Below are positions 45,966 through 54,363 of a DNA stretch of 57,014 nucleotides, one piece after another. How positions within the stretch are numbered: position 1 is the stretch's first letter; each line of letters begins with the position of its first letter. Source of the stretch: Vibrio maerlii (lineage in GTDB: Bacteria; Pseudomonadota; Gammaproteobacteria; Enterobacterales; Vibrionaceae); assembly GCF_003415655.1 (NCBI RefSeq), contig NZ_QRHC01000018.1, positions 1 through 57,014 on the forward strand, in the 5' to 3' direction. The position numbers were made by a program, and so were the translations under genes. The notes under the pieces are model-generated. The model was not told the origin of the DNA and did not search any database. It saw only the letters and a list, made by a program, of their open reading frames with translations.

Positions 45966-45982
45966 TTTTTGTAACCAAGAAT
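45966..45982 (+). promoter_or_regulatory. Candidate operator, site 1 (TTTTTGTAWCNNNGAAT)
   Basis: Instance reads TTTTTGTAACCAAGAAT. Upstream of both divergent PTS genes. The 18 bases ending in TTTTTGTA (45956..45973) recur exactly, inverted, at 48130..48147 in front of the AraC-family gene. Confidence 0.55.
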
Positions 45983-46079
45983 CAAGAGTGTGACATTACT
46001 CTTTATCCTAGCTCAATTTTCCCTTTAAAATTCAATGGTTTTTGCTTGAAGCACTATATTTATACCATAGAGAAAGTCG

Positions 46080-46385
46080 ATGAGAATTGTAGCGGTAACG
46101 GCATGTCCAACAGGAATTGCCCATACTTACATGGCAGCAGACAAGTTAACCAAAATGGCAGCGAAGATGAATATCTCCATTAAGGTTGAAACGCAAGGCG
46201 CGATGGGGGTAGAGCATCAGCTCACAGCCGTCGATATTGCTCATGCGGATAAAGTGCTCATTGTTTCTGATATTGAAATCGAACAACCCCAACGTTTTGA
46301 CGCAAGCAAGACGGTTTACATTGAGATGGAAGATGTGTTGCTCAATGTTGAAAAAGTACTTGTTCAACACTGTCGCAGTGTCTGA
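46080..46385 (+). CDS. Free fructose-family PTS EIIB protein
   Basis: A 101-residue EIIB domain with phospho-Cys motif VTACPTGIAHTYMAADKL and the typical KVETQGAMG. It would accept phosphate from an EIIA and pass it to sugar bound by an EIIC. A free EIIB next to complete permeases may serve as an extra phosphate carrier or a sensor. Followed after 28 bases by the EIIA-type gene. Confidence 0.88.
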   Translation: MRIVAVTACPTGIAHTYMAADKLTKMAAKMNISIKVETQGAMGVEHQLTAVDIAHADKVLIVSDIEIEQPQRFDASKTVYIEMEDVLLNVEKVLVQHCRSV

Positions 46386-46413
46386 GCTATCTCTGTGAGA
46401 GTCCAAGTATCCT

Positions 46414-47190
46414 GTGAATAGAGAGTACCAACTGACCTTCTTTGTTGAAGATACATCGGCTACTAGTTTTGTAGCTCAGCCGCTTTGTAAGCTGGCTCGT
46501 CAGTTCAAAAGTCAGCTCCAGATCATCAACATCACTCAGAATAGTCAGGCCGACTTATCTAATTCATTGGCGATGCTGCAGGTGGCGCTGAAGAAGGGGG
46601 ATTTGGTTCAGATTACCGCGACGGGTATTGATGCTGAACTTGCTTGTTTTGTGCTTAAGGATCTCGTAGTGGAGCACTATGTTTTGGTTGGTTCGCAAAT
46701 TACACATGAGTTTTCCCCTGAACTGACTCAACGCTTCCCGCAAATAAGTCCAAGGTGTGAGACGCGCTGGCTTCATGCTAAGGCGCAAATGCCGTTGACA
46801 AAGTTCGAATGTTTAAAGGGACTTGCAAAGTTAGTCTATCCAGATGATCCAGACCAACTCCTCCTGTCATTTATCAAACGTGAGGAGCGCTCTTCAACCA
46901 GCGTTGCTCATGGCGTGGCATTGCCTCATGTGATGTTCGAGCATGTGGATGATGTATCAGTTGCTGTCATTACCACTGACAATGAAATTGATTGGGGCTC
47001 TCGTATGGGACCTGTGACCGTTGCGATTGCATTGGTTTTGCCTGTTGCACCAAGCCGAGAGCAAATCATTGCATCGACGACATTAACTCGCAACTTACTC
47101 AACGATAACGTTTTACTGCGTTTGCAAAAAACGCGCAGTAGTATCGACCTTCAAGCGCTACTCATGTATCTCACCCTACGGTTGATCTAG
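46414..47190 (+). CDS. Degenerate HPr - PTS EIIA fusion
   Basis: 258 residues. The N-terminal 90 residues have the HPr strand/helix order (LTFFVED, VAQPLCKLARQFKSQLQI, LAMLQVALKKGDLVQITATG), but the loop that should carry phospho-His15 reads TSATSFVAQP with no His. The C-terminal 150 residues are a PTS EIIA (mannitol/fructose type) with phospho-His in VAHGVALPHV. The start is a GTG with a poor ribosome site. Probably works with the free EIIB upstream; the HPr-like part may dock enzymes rather than carry phosphate. Confidence 0.72.
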   Translation: MNREYQLTFFVEDTSATSFVAQPLCKLARQFKSQLQIINITQNSQADLSNSLAMLQVALKKGDLVQITATGIDAELACFVLKDLVVEHYVLVGSQITHEFSPELTQRFPQISPRCETRWLHAKAQMPLTKFECLKGLAKLVYPDDPDQLLLSFIKREERSSTSVAHGVALPHVMFEHVDDVSVAVITTDNEIDWGSRMGPVTVAIALVLPVAPSREQIIASTTLTRNLLNDNVLLRLQKTRSSIDLQALLMYLTLRLI

Positions 47191-47193
47191 GGG

Positions 47194-48033
47194 TTAGCTC
47201 ACACCGCGGTACTCGCTCGGAGTTCTCCCTGTTCTATTCTTGAACACCCGACAGAAATAGTTAACGTCTTTAAAGCCACACCGTACCGAGACCTCATTAA
47301 GTTTAAAGTTGTATTTCTTCAGCATGAACTTAGCACGGTCGATACGCACTCGTGTGATGTACTCTGCAAGCGTCATGTGGCCTTGTTGTCTGAATAGGCG
47401 AGATAGATGGTTGGCTGACAAGCTGAATCTATCGGCGATACAGTCTCTGTTAAGCGGTCGGTGAAAGTTCTCTTGAATATAGATACAGATACCTTGATAC
47501 AGGTCTTTGACTCTGTTTTGTGGTTCTGCAATCGGGCTATCAAGCATAGTGCAGCTGTATTGAAGCAAAGCTTGGATTAACGACTCATCCATCGGCTTTT
47601 TGTTGCTTTCGCGAGAGAGGGAGTTTAACGCCTCTAGAATGCTATCGATCGCAAAGCCAGAGCGAGTTTGTAGGCTGTGCTTCTGAATATCACTGAATCC
47701 AGTTTCGCCATGGACTTTACTCACATAACTGAAACCCAGCTGGCTGCGACCAAACAATAAACTCAGTACAGAGCAACCTTGCTCCCAGTCTGGCTTGTTC
47801 CAACAGTTTGGTGGGATAAAAAACACATCACCCGCCTTGGCAGTAAGCTTTTCTACCTTACGCTCATGATTTTCTATTTCATTAATGTACTCACCGTTTA
47901 ACACGATTTCGAGCCTCGGAAAGTTAACCTGGTAACTAAAAGTTGGAGGGGTATGGAAGTCACCTGCAAACCAAATCTTGTTGTTGGTTTGACGTTGCTC
48001 AAGGACCGATGAAAGTACAGATTGGAAGTTCAT
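47194..48033 (-). CDS. AraC-family transcriptional regulator
   Basis: About 279 residues: an N-terminal cupin-like sensing region (about 20-110, with GDVFFIPPNCW) and a C-terminal AraC/XylS double helix-turn-helix (about 180-278) ending in the signature VNYFCRVFKNRTGRTPSEYR. The ATG at 48033 has AGGG upstream; a longer in-frame start lacks one. It is convergent with the EIIA fusion gene (four bases apart) and divergent from the split PTS permease. Three copies of one motif in the two promoter regions suggest it controls all the PTS genes here, sensing a sugar or sugar phosphate. Confidence 0.88.
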   Translation of the reverse strand: MNFQSVLSSVLEQRQTNNKIWFAGDFHTPPTFSYQVNFPRLEIVLNGEYINEIENHERKVEKLTAKAGDVFFIPPNCWNKPDWEQGCSVLSLLFGRSQLGFSYVSKVHGETGFSDIQKHSLQTRSGFAIDSILEALNSLSRESNKKPMDESLIQALLQYSCTMLDSPIAEPQNRVKDLYQGICIYIQENFHRPLNRDCIADRFSLSANHLSRLFRQQGHMTLAEYITRVRIDRAKFMLKKYNFKLNEVSVRCGFKDVNYFCRVFKNRTGRTPSEYRGVS

Positions 48034-48120
48034 AAAGCGCACCCTGCGATGCATGAGGATAATAAGCGTATATATACAGTGGTAGATAAATTACGTCTAT
48101 TACTGTCGGTCACACTTTGT

Positions 48121-48137
48121 ATTCTTAGATACAAAAA
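48121..48137 (-). promoter_or_regulatory. Candidate operator, site 2 (TTTTTGTAWCNNNGAAT)
   Basis: Instance reads TTTTTGTATCTAAGAAT on the minus strand, about 90 bases upstream of the AraC gene. With its flank it matches site 1 over 27 bases with two differences. Confidence 0.55.
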
Positions 48138-48358
48138 TCCAGTTAATAAAACTAAATTACAGTTTTATTTCCATCTTTTTAGTCGGCGTGTTACCAGTAA
48201 TAAACGGTGTCTCAGCAGGGTTTGCTGCTTTGTCGCCTTGGAGAACGTGCAAAACGTCTGTGACTTAAGGTTCTGAAGATACTTAATCAACACAATCGCC
48301 ATTACTGATGATTTACTTTCGAATTTCATAGTCTAGTGAGATATTTATCACACTTGAT

Positions 48359-48375
48359 ATTCAGTGATACAAAAA
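48359..48375 (-). promoter_or_regulatory. Candidate operator, site 3 (TTTTTGTAWCNNNGAAT)
   Basis: Instance reads TTTTTGTATCACTGAAT on the minus strand, about 88 bases upstream of the EIIA gene at 48463. Weaker flanking similarity than sites 1 and 2. Confidence 0.45.
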
Positions 48376-48462
48376 TACTATTTTTGCTTTTTTATTACTA
48401 TTTCTGAAATTTTATTGTTCTTTTAAATTTAACTCATCAAATCAATACAAATGAGTTAAACC

Positions 48463-48903
48463 ATGCTTGACCAATTAACAAATACCCAACTAATTAAGCG
48501 CCAGCTTAGTGCAACATCGAAAACAGAAGTATTTGAAGAATTAGCCCAAATGCTGTTCGACAATCAGTGCATCAATAATAAAGCTGCTTTCCTAGATGAC
48601 ATCCTGACTCGTGAATCTTTGAGTGTGACCTCTATGGACGGCATTGCTTACCCACATGCCAAGAGTAAGGCCGTAATAGAACCTGCAATTGCTGTTGGTG
48701 TGAAGCAAGAGGGGATTGATTACGGCGACGAAGATGGCGTGAATCCAACGGTATTTTTCATGATTGCCTCACCTGATAACGGTGCCGACCACCATATTTA
48801 CGTTCTTCAAGAGCTGTTCGGCAAATTTGAAGAAACGTTTATTCAAAACATCCAAAACGCGAAAGATGAAACTCAGATCCTAAATATTCTAATTAATTCA
48901 TAA
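48463..48903 (+). CDS. Fructose-family PTS EIIA protein
   Basis: A 146-residue EIIA domain with phospho-His in GIAYPHAKSK. It closely resembles the EIIA part of the fused permease at 43991..45883 (shared GIDYG and ASPDN segments). It donates phosphate to the EIIB part of the next gene, 11 bases downstream. Confidence 0.9.
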   Translation: MLDQLTNTQLIKRQLSATSKTEVFEELAQMLFDNQCINNKAAFLDDILTRESLSVTSMDGIAYPHAKSKAVIEPAIAVGVKQEGIDYGDEDGVNPTVFFMIASPDNGADHHIYVLQELFGKFEETFIQNIQNAKDETQILNILINS

Positions 48904-48914
48904 GGTCATACACT

Positions 48915-50312
48915 ATGAGCACTCTAACAGCACAGGCTACTAATAATAGTAGCGATTTTAAAAAGCTTTTAAGCACGATGAAGGGACACCTTTTATTTGG
49001 TACTTCACACATGTTGCCCTTCATTGTCGCGGGTGGTGTTCTACTTGCACTCGCCGTTATGGCGTCGGGTAAAGGTGCCGTTCCTGCTGACGGATTATTG
49101 GCTGATATTTCCAACATCGGTATTAAAGGGTTAGTACTTTTCCCAATTATCCTTGGTGGTTTTATTGGTTATTCAATCGCAGATAAACCAGCTCTGGCTC
49201 CTGCAATGATTGCTTCTGGCATCATGGCAGACATGGGGGGGGGGTTCCTTGGTTGTATCGTAGCGGGTTTTATTGCTGGTGGCGTGGTACATCAGCTTAA
49301 GAAGATTCCACTTTCAACCAACATGACAGCACTTGGTGCCTACTTTATTTATCCGCTAATCGGCACCTTGATCTCTGCAGGCATTGTCTTGTGGGGTATC
49401 GGTGAACCAATCAAGCTGTTTATGGCATCAATGAATGAGTTTTTGGCATCTATGGCGGGTGCTTCGAAGGTCGTTCTTGGTTCAATCCTAGGTGGTATGA
49501 CAGCATTTGATATGGGCGGTCCAATCAATAAAGTTGCAACTCTATTTGCTCAAACTCAAGTAGACACTCAACCTTGGCTAATGGGCGGTGTTGGTATTGC
49601 GATCTGTACACCTCCATTAGGTATGGCGCTAGCAACATTCCTGTTTAAGAAGAAATTTACTAAACAAGAACAAGAAGCGGGTAAAGCGGCAGTCATCATG
49701 GGCTCGATTGGTATCTCCGAAGGTGCTATCCCATTTGCTGCGAATGACCCAATGCGTGTTCTTCCGTCAATCGTAGCAGGTGGTATTGTTGGTTGTGTGT
49801 TTGGTTTCCTAACAGACGTGTTACTTCACGCACCATGGGGTGGTTTAATTACAGCGCCTGTATCAAGCAACATTCCAATGTACGTAGTAGGTATCGCGTT
49901 AGGTTCATTAACAACGGCAGTGATCGTTGGTTTCTGGAAACCAATCGCTGAAGAAGAATCAGAAGAAGAGATGGTTCAAGCAACGCCTGTACAAGCGGTA
50001 CCTCATGCTGGTGAAGGCGAGTACGATATCGTAGCAGTAACTTGTTGCCCATCGGGTGTCGCACACACCTTCATGGCAGCCAAAGCACTAGAGAAAGCGG
50101 GTGTTGCAGCGGGTCTGAAGATTAAAGTAGAAACTCAGGGTCAAAATGGTATCCAAAACCGAATAACTGACCTAGATGTCGCGAATGCGAAACTGGTGAT
50201 TCTGGCTCATGACATTCAAGTGAAAGATGCACATCGCTTTAGTAACGCAAACGTCATTGAATGCTCAACGAAAGAAGCAATGAAAAACGCAGCAACACTA
50301 ATTGTTGCTTAA
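48915..50312 (+). CDS. Fructose-family PTS permease EIIC-EIIB
   Basis: 465 residues: an EIIC membrane domain (about 15-335) with FDMGGPINKVATLFAQTQ and GISEGAIPFA, then EIIB with phospho-Cys motif VTCCPSGVAHT. Highly similar along its length to the C-B part of the fused permease, so the two arose by duplication with domain fusion or fission. Coding bases 49235..49244 form a run of ten G in ATG-GGG-GGG-GGG, a possible slippage site. A strong terminator follows. Confidence 0.92.
   Translation: MSTLTAQATNNSSDFKKLLSTMKGHLLFGTSHMLPFIVAGGVLLALAVMASGKGAVPADGLLADISNIGIKGLVLFPIILGGFIGYSIADKPALAPAMIASGIMADMGGGFLGCIVAGFIAGGVVHQLKKIPLSTNMTALGAYFIYPLIGTLISAGIVLWGIGEPIKLFMASMNEFLASMAGASKVVLGSILGGMTAFDMGGPINKVATLFAQTQVDTQPWLMGGVGIAICTPPLGMALATFLFKKKFTKQEQEAGKAAVIMGSIGISEGAIPFAANDPMRVLPSIVAGGIVGCVFGFLTDVLLHAPWGGLITAPVSSNIPMYVVGIALGSLTTAVIVGFWKPIAEEESEEEMVQATPVQAVPHAGEGEYDIVAVTCCPSGVAHTFMAAKALEKAGVAAGLKIKVETQGQNGIQNRITDLDVANAKLVILAHDIQVKDAHRFSNANVIECSTKEAMKNAATLIVA
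49235..49244 (+). repeat. G10 homopolymer inside the EIIC coding sequence
   Basis: Ten consecutive G encode the end of Met and three Gly. The paralogous permease has no such run at the matching place (it reads MEHYQTGFLG). A one-base change would truncate the permease near residue 110. Confidence 0.9.
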
Positions 50313-50333
50313 TCTAAGTAAGCTCCTAAGTAT

Positions 50334-50360
50334 AGAGTCCTTCCCAAGGACTCTTTTTTT
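50334..50360 (+). terminator. Rho-independent terminator after the PTS genes
   Basis: AGAGTCCTT/AAGGACTCT stem with CCC loop, then a T-run. Confidence 0.92.
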
Positions 50361-50430
50361 ATTCACAAGTTAGATACCCAGTTAGTCCAGTTTCCAAAGA
50401 ACCTCATAAACATTGATCGTTACAAAGAAA

Positions 50431-50452
50431 AAGCCCATCCAATGATGGGCTT
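50431..50452 (-). terminator. Rho-independent terminator of the TRAP binding-protein gene
   Basis: AAGCCCATC/GATGGGCTT stem; on the minus strand it is followed by TTTTTCTTT, 30 bases after the stop codon. Confidence 0.82.
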
Positions 50453-50481
50453 CAAGTATGAAAGACGTATTCAATCTTAAC

Positions 50482-51558
50482 TTATTCGTGGTTTAGGTAA
50501 GCCTTGGTTGAGATGTTAGTCCATGCACGCACTTTCTTTGCATAGTCAGCTTGAGAGTCGATAATTTTTTTTGCTAGAGGATCCTTTGCCGCTTGCTCTT
50601 CAAGAAGTTCGTTGGTTGCCGAGCGCATAGTCTCAAGGACCTCTGGCGGGAAATCACGCACTTTGATATCTGGGTAATCAGACTGCATGGTCGCCCAACT
50701 GTTTGCGTTCGCATCTAACGCTTGAGTGTACATATCAAATGCAGCAACACGGAACGAGGTCTCCAAGATCAACTGAAGATCTTTAGGTAGTTTATCCCAA
50801 GTCTTTTTGTTTACTAGGAATTGAGTCTCCGAACCTGGCTCATGCCAAGCGGTGTAGTAGTAAGGGGCAATTTTTTGGAAACCCATGCGTAAATCAAATG
50901 CTGGGCCCACCCATTCAAGCGCATCAATCGTGCCTCGCTCAAGCGAGGTATAAAGTTCTCCAGGTGCTATGTTCGTTGGTTTCGCACCAACTTTTGCAAA
51001 TACTTCTCCTGCAAAACCGGGAATTCGCATCTTCAGACCTTTTAAGTCCTCGATTGAGTTGATCTCTTTTTTAAACCAACCTCCCATTTGAATATCCGAG
51101 TTACCTCCAGGGAAAGAGAGCAGGTTGTGTGGAGCGTAGACCTCTTGCATCAATTCCATGCCACCGCCTTGGTAGAACCATGCATATTGCTCAGTTGTCA
51201 TCATTCCAAAAGGCATAGAAGAGAAGTAGAGAGTATTTGGTACCTTGCCTTTCCAGTAGTATGAACTCGAATGACCAAGGTCATACTGGCCTGACTTCAC
51301 CATGTCAAATACGCCTAGCGGCGCTTTGTGCTTGTTCGCTGAGTCGATACGAATCTGTAAACGGCCATTGGACATTTCATTAGCAAGTTTTGCCATGTTC
51401 TTGCTGGCGTCACCAAGTATTGGTGTGTTTGGCCCCCAAGTTTCAGCAAGTTTGAGTCGAAATACTTTTTCTGCTGCTTGAGCAGAGAGAGACATTACCG
51501 CAATAAGAGCGACTGAGGTGGTTTTTATAAAGGGAATTATTTTACTTCTGACTGTCAT
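50482..51558 (-). CDS. TRAP transporter substrate-binding protein (TakP/DctP-like)
   Basis: A 358-residue periplasmic binding protein with a signal peptide (about 1-28, ending SAQA). The stretch GELYTSLERGTIDALEWVGP and the later PYYYTAWHEPGSE match the DctP branch that includes the 2-oxoacid binder TakP. The membrane subunits DctQ and DctM are absent, so it must use subunits encoded elsewhere or act as a sensor. It is divergent from the tyrosine-degradation operon, so uptake of an aromatic or branched 2-oxoacid is a reasonable guess only. Confidence 0.85.
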   Translation of the reverse strand: MTVRSKIIPFIKTTSVALIAVMSLSAQAAEKVFRLKLAETWGPNTPILGDASKNMAKLANEMSNGRLQIRIDSANKHKAPLGVFDMVKSGQYDLGHSSSYYWKGKVPNTLYFSSMPFGMMTTEQYAWFYQGGGMELMQEVYAPHNLLSFPGGNSDIQMGGWFKKEINSIEDLKGLKMRIPGFAGEVFAKVGAKPTNIAPGELYTSLERGTIDALEWVGPAFDLRMGFQKIAPYYYTAWHEPGSETQFLVNKKTWDKLPKDLQLILETSFRVAAFDMYTQALDANANSWATMQSDYPDIKVRDFPPEVLETMRSATNELLEEQAAKDPLAKKIIDSQADYAKKVRAWTNISTKAYLNHE

Positions 51559-52118
51559 GAGTTTTTCGTCCTTGGTTTTAATAATTATTGTCCAACCTTA
51601 GATTTACGACTTCTATCCATGAGGTCAATGTAACAAGAGTGTTGGCGGTCTATTTTTTGTAGAGTATTTGGTTGACATTTAACCGATTAAAGGGTGCTTT
51701 TATATAGTGGTTTGATGCTCATCCAGAAAATTATGCTGATAAATGAATTGAAATGAAGTGGAAATATTTATTGTCTAATTGTTGGCCTGGTCACATTACC
51801 TTAACAATTACTAGATGGAAGCTCCTCCAGCGATTTGACCCCAGCATGCCTCTCGATAAACAACCGGGGTAATATTTTCTTAACAATTATCCATTGACTG
51901 TAAAGTTAAGTTCAGCGTAATAAATGTCTGATTATTCGTTTATTTTGATCGTCTGCCTTTGTGTGTAACATTTAATTTACATTTCAAGTTATCTTTTATG
52001 ACATTCTCCATCTTTCTTCAATGCTTTCCAATATTTCAGGTTGTGGGCCAAATTTAAGTGAGGACAAAACAACACTTAAACACGTAAATACAAATCAAGA
52101 GATACAGGGAGAAAGCTC
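51559..52118. other. Divergent intergenic region upstream of the tyrosine operon
   Basis: 560 AT-rich bases holding the promoters of the TRAP protein gene and hpd. A TyrR-like box lies at 51964..51981, with a weaker one at 51899..51916. No gene supported. Confidence 0.6.
51964..51981 (+). promoter_or_regulatory. TyrR-like box upstream of hpd
   Basis: TGTAACATTTAATTTACA matches the TyrR/PhhR box TGTAAA-N6-TTTACA with one mismatch. It lies 137 bases before the hpd start, consistent with aromatic amino-acid control of this operon. Confidence 0.6.
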
Positions 52119-53192
52119 ATGGTGGACACATACAACCCCCTCGGTACGGATGGATTCGAGTTTGTTGAATACACCGCAGTCGACCACAAGGGAATTGAGC
52201 AGCTTAAAGCACTGTTTGTGTCACTTGGTTTTGCGGAGATTGCCAAACATCGCTCTAAAGAAGCTTGGTTATATCGTCAGGGTGACATCAACTTCATCGT
52301 CAATGAACAACCACATAGCCAAGCCGAACATTTTGCTCAGTTACACGGACCATCGGTATGCGGTATGGCTTTTCGTGTGAACGATGCGACCACGGCAATG
52401 ACTCAGGCATCTAAGGGCGGAGGCGAAGAATACAAAACAGAAATTGGGCCAATGGAATTAAGTATCCCGGCTATTTATGGCATTGGTGAAAGCTTGATCT
52501 ATTTTGTTGACCGTTACGGCAAGCAAAGTATTTACGACGTAGATTTCCGATTCTATGAAGATGCTGAAGAACGTATGGCAAAGGCCGATGCGGGTCTATA
52601 TGAAATCGACCACCTTACTCACAACGTAAAACAAGGCAACATGGACTTGTGGTCGGGTTTTTATGAACGTATAGGTAACTTCCGTGAAATACGTTACTTC
52701 GATATCGAAGGTAAGCTTACCGGTTTAGTAAGTCGTGCGATGACATCGCCGTGTGGCAAAATTCGAATTCCTATCAATGAGTCATCAGACGACAAATCGC
52801 AGATTGAAGAGTTTATCCGTGAATACAATGGTGAAGGCATTCAACATATCGCCCTGGCAACAAATGACATCTACAAAACGGTGAAGACCTTGCGAGACCG
52901 CGGCATGGACTTTATGCCGACGCCTGATACTTATTATGAGAAGGTTGATGAGCGAGTGAAAGGGCATGGTGAAGATACAAACCAACTTCGTGACTTACGC
53001 ATTTTGATCGATGGTGCGCCAATGAAGGACGGAATCTTACTGCAAATTTTCACGCAAACGGTAATTGGACCTGTGTTCTTTGAAATCATTCAACGTAAAG
53101 GCAATGAAGGCTTTGGTGAAGGTAACTTCAAGGCGTTGTTTGAGTCCATTGAAGAAGATCAGATTCGTCGAGGGGTATTAGACGATGCATAA
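52119..53192 (+). CDS. hpd: 4-hydroxyphenylpyruvate dioxygenase
   Basis: A 357-residue non-haem iron enzyme that turns 4-hydroxyphenylpyruvate into homogentisate. Two vicinal-oxygen-chelate halves are visible. Candidate Fe ligands are the His in EIDHLTHNV and the His in GIQHIALATNDI; the conserved C-terminal ILLQIFTQT segment is present. AGGGAG precedes the ATG. Its end overlaps hmgA by eight bases. First gene of the tyrosine/phenylalanine degradation operon. Confidence 0.95.
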   Translation: MVDTYNPLGTDGFEFVEYTAVDHKGIEQLKALFVSLGFAEIAKHRSKEAWLYRQGDINFIVNEQPHSQAEHFAQLHGPSVCGMAFRVNDATTAMTQASKGGGEEYKTEIGPMELSIPAIYGIGESLIYFVDRYGKQSIYDVDFRFYEDAEERMAKADAGLYEIDHLTHNVKQGNMDLWSGFYERIGNFREIRYFDIEGKLTGLVSRAMTSPCGKIRIPINESSDDKSQIEEFIREYNGEGIQHIALATNDIYKTVKTLRDRGMDFMPTPDTYYEKVDERVKGHGEDTNQLRDLRILIDGAPMKDGILLQIFTQTVIGPVFFEIIQRKGNEGFGEGNFKALFESIEEDQIRRGVLDDA

Positions 53193-54336
53193 GTGGATCT
53201 CCTTTCCTCATCGGGAAGGGGTGTGCTCGAAACAAGCGCATGCCGACTTCCCCACAGAGGCAATTTATGAGCGAGAAGCTGGCCGGAGTGGTTTTTTCGG
53301 TCCTGCGGCTCACTTTCATCATCAACATGCACCAACAGGCTGGTCTGAGTGGGAGGGCGATTTGCGTCCACGTGCTTTTGATTTCACTTTAGTAGAGAAC
53401 GCAAGCCAGAGTTCGCCTTGGCGGGTACCTCACTTGTTACACAATGCGGATTGTAAAATTCGCGTCTGGCGGGTGGATGAAAAGATGGACTTTTTAGCGC
53501 GAAATGCTGATGGCGATGAGCTCTTATTTATTCACCAAGGTAGCGCCAATCTATACTGTGACTATGGCCACTTGGAGGTGAGCGAAGGGGATTATGTGAT
53601 GATCCCACGCTCGACCAGTTGGCGACTAGAGCCTAATGAGCCGATGTTCGTTTTGATGATTGAAAATACAGATGCGGCTTACTCGTTACCAGAGAAAGGC
53701 ATGGTCGGGAATCACGCGGTATTCGACCCAGCAGTGCTTGAATTACCATCAATTAATGATGAATTTCGTGCTCAGTATTCAGAGAATCAAACCCAAGTTC
53801 AGGTGAAGCGCCATGACCAAGTCAGCGTGATTACTTATCCATTTAATCCACTCGATGCTATTGGGTGGCACGGTGACTTGGCGGTGGTGAAAGTCAATTG
53901 GCGTGATATCAGGCCGTTAATGTCACATCGCTATCACTTACCGCCTTCTGCACATACCACCTTTGTTGGCGACGGTTTTGTGGTGTGTACTTTCGTACCT
54001 CGTCCAATTGAGAGTGATCCCGGAGCGTTGAAAGTTCCTTTTTACCATAACAATGACGATTACGACGAAGTGTTGTTTTATCACGCTGGTGACTTTTTTA
54101 GTCGTGACAATATTGAAGCGGGCATGGTGACTTTCCATCCTTCGGGCTTTACTCATGGACCGCATCCTAAAGCGTTTAAAGCAGGGCAAGAACACAAAAA
54201 GAAATTTACTGATGAAGTGGCCGTGATGATTGATACCCGCCATGCGCTGCAGTTCTCGAACGAACTCGATAGTGTTGAGAACAAAGAGTACGTGTATAGC
54301 TGGCGAGATATTGAATTACAAAAGATGAGCCAATAA
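53185..54336 (+). CDS. hmgA: Homogentisate 1,2-dioxygenase
   Basis: A 383-residue cupin-fold Fe(II) enzyme that opens the ring of homogentisate to maleylacetoacetate. Family motifs near the metal site are visible: NDDYDEVLFYHAGDF and GMVTFHPSGFTHGPHP. Somewhat shorter than the roughly 430-residue classical HGO, as in the compact bacterial subfamily. Loss of this gene in vibrios is known to cause brown homogentisate pigment; here the frame is intact. Confidence 0.92.
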   Translation: MHKWISFPHREGVCSKQAHADFPTEAIYEREAGRSGFFGPAAHFHHQHAPTGWSEWEGDLRPRAFDFTLVENASQSSPWRVPHLLHNADCKIRVWRVDEKMDFLARNADGDELLFIHQGSANLYCDYGHLEVSEGDYVMIPRSTSWRLEPNEPMFVLMIENTDAAYSLPEKGMVGNHAVFDPAVLELPSINDEFRAQYSENQTQVQVKRHDQVSVITYPFNPLDAIGWHGDLAVVKVNWRDIRPLMSHRYHLPPSAHTTFVGDGFVVCTFVPRPIESDPGALKVPFYHNNDDYDEVLFYHAGDFFSRDNIEAGMVTFHPSGFTHGPHPKAFKAGQEHKKKFTDEVAVMIDTRHALQFSNELDSVENKEYVYSWRDIELQKMSQ

Positions 54337-54363
54337 GCCGCTGATAAGAGATAAGGAACAAGG

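Larger units (their letters stand above)
48034..48462. other. Divergent PTS/AraC intergenic region
   Basis: About 430 AT-rich bases between the AraC regulator and the split PTS genes. It contains two copies of the candidate operator (48121..48137 and 48359..48375) and an AAAAATACTATTTTT palindrome at 48371. No small gene supported. Confidence 0.55.

Noticed and set aside
45989..46004. CRP-like half site TGTGA-N6 upstream of the free EIIB gene
   Set aside because: The second half (TCTTT) does not match TCACA; too weak to call.
48335..48353. AGTGA/TCACA inverted repeat upstream of the split PTS genes
   Set aside because: The spacer is eight bases, not the six expected for CRP; it may be chance.
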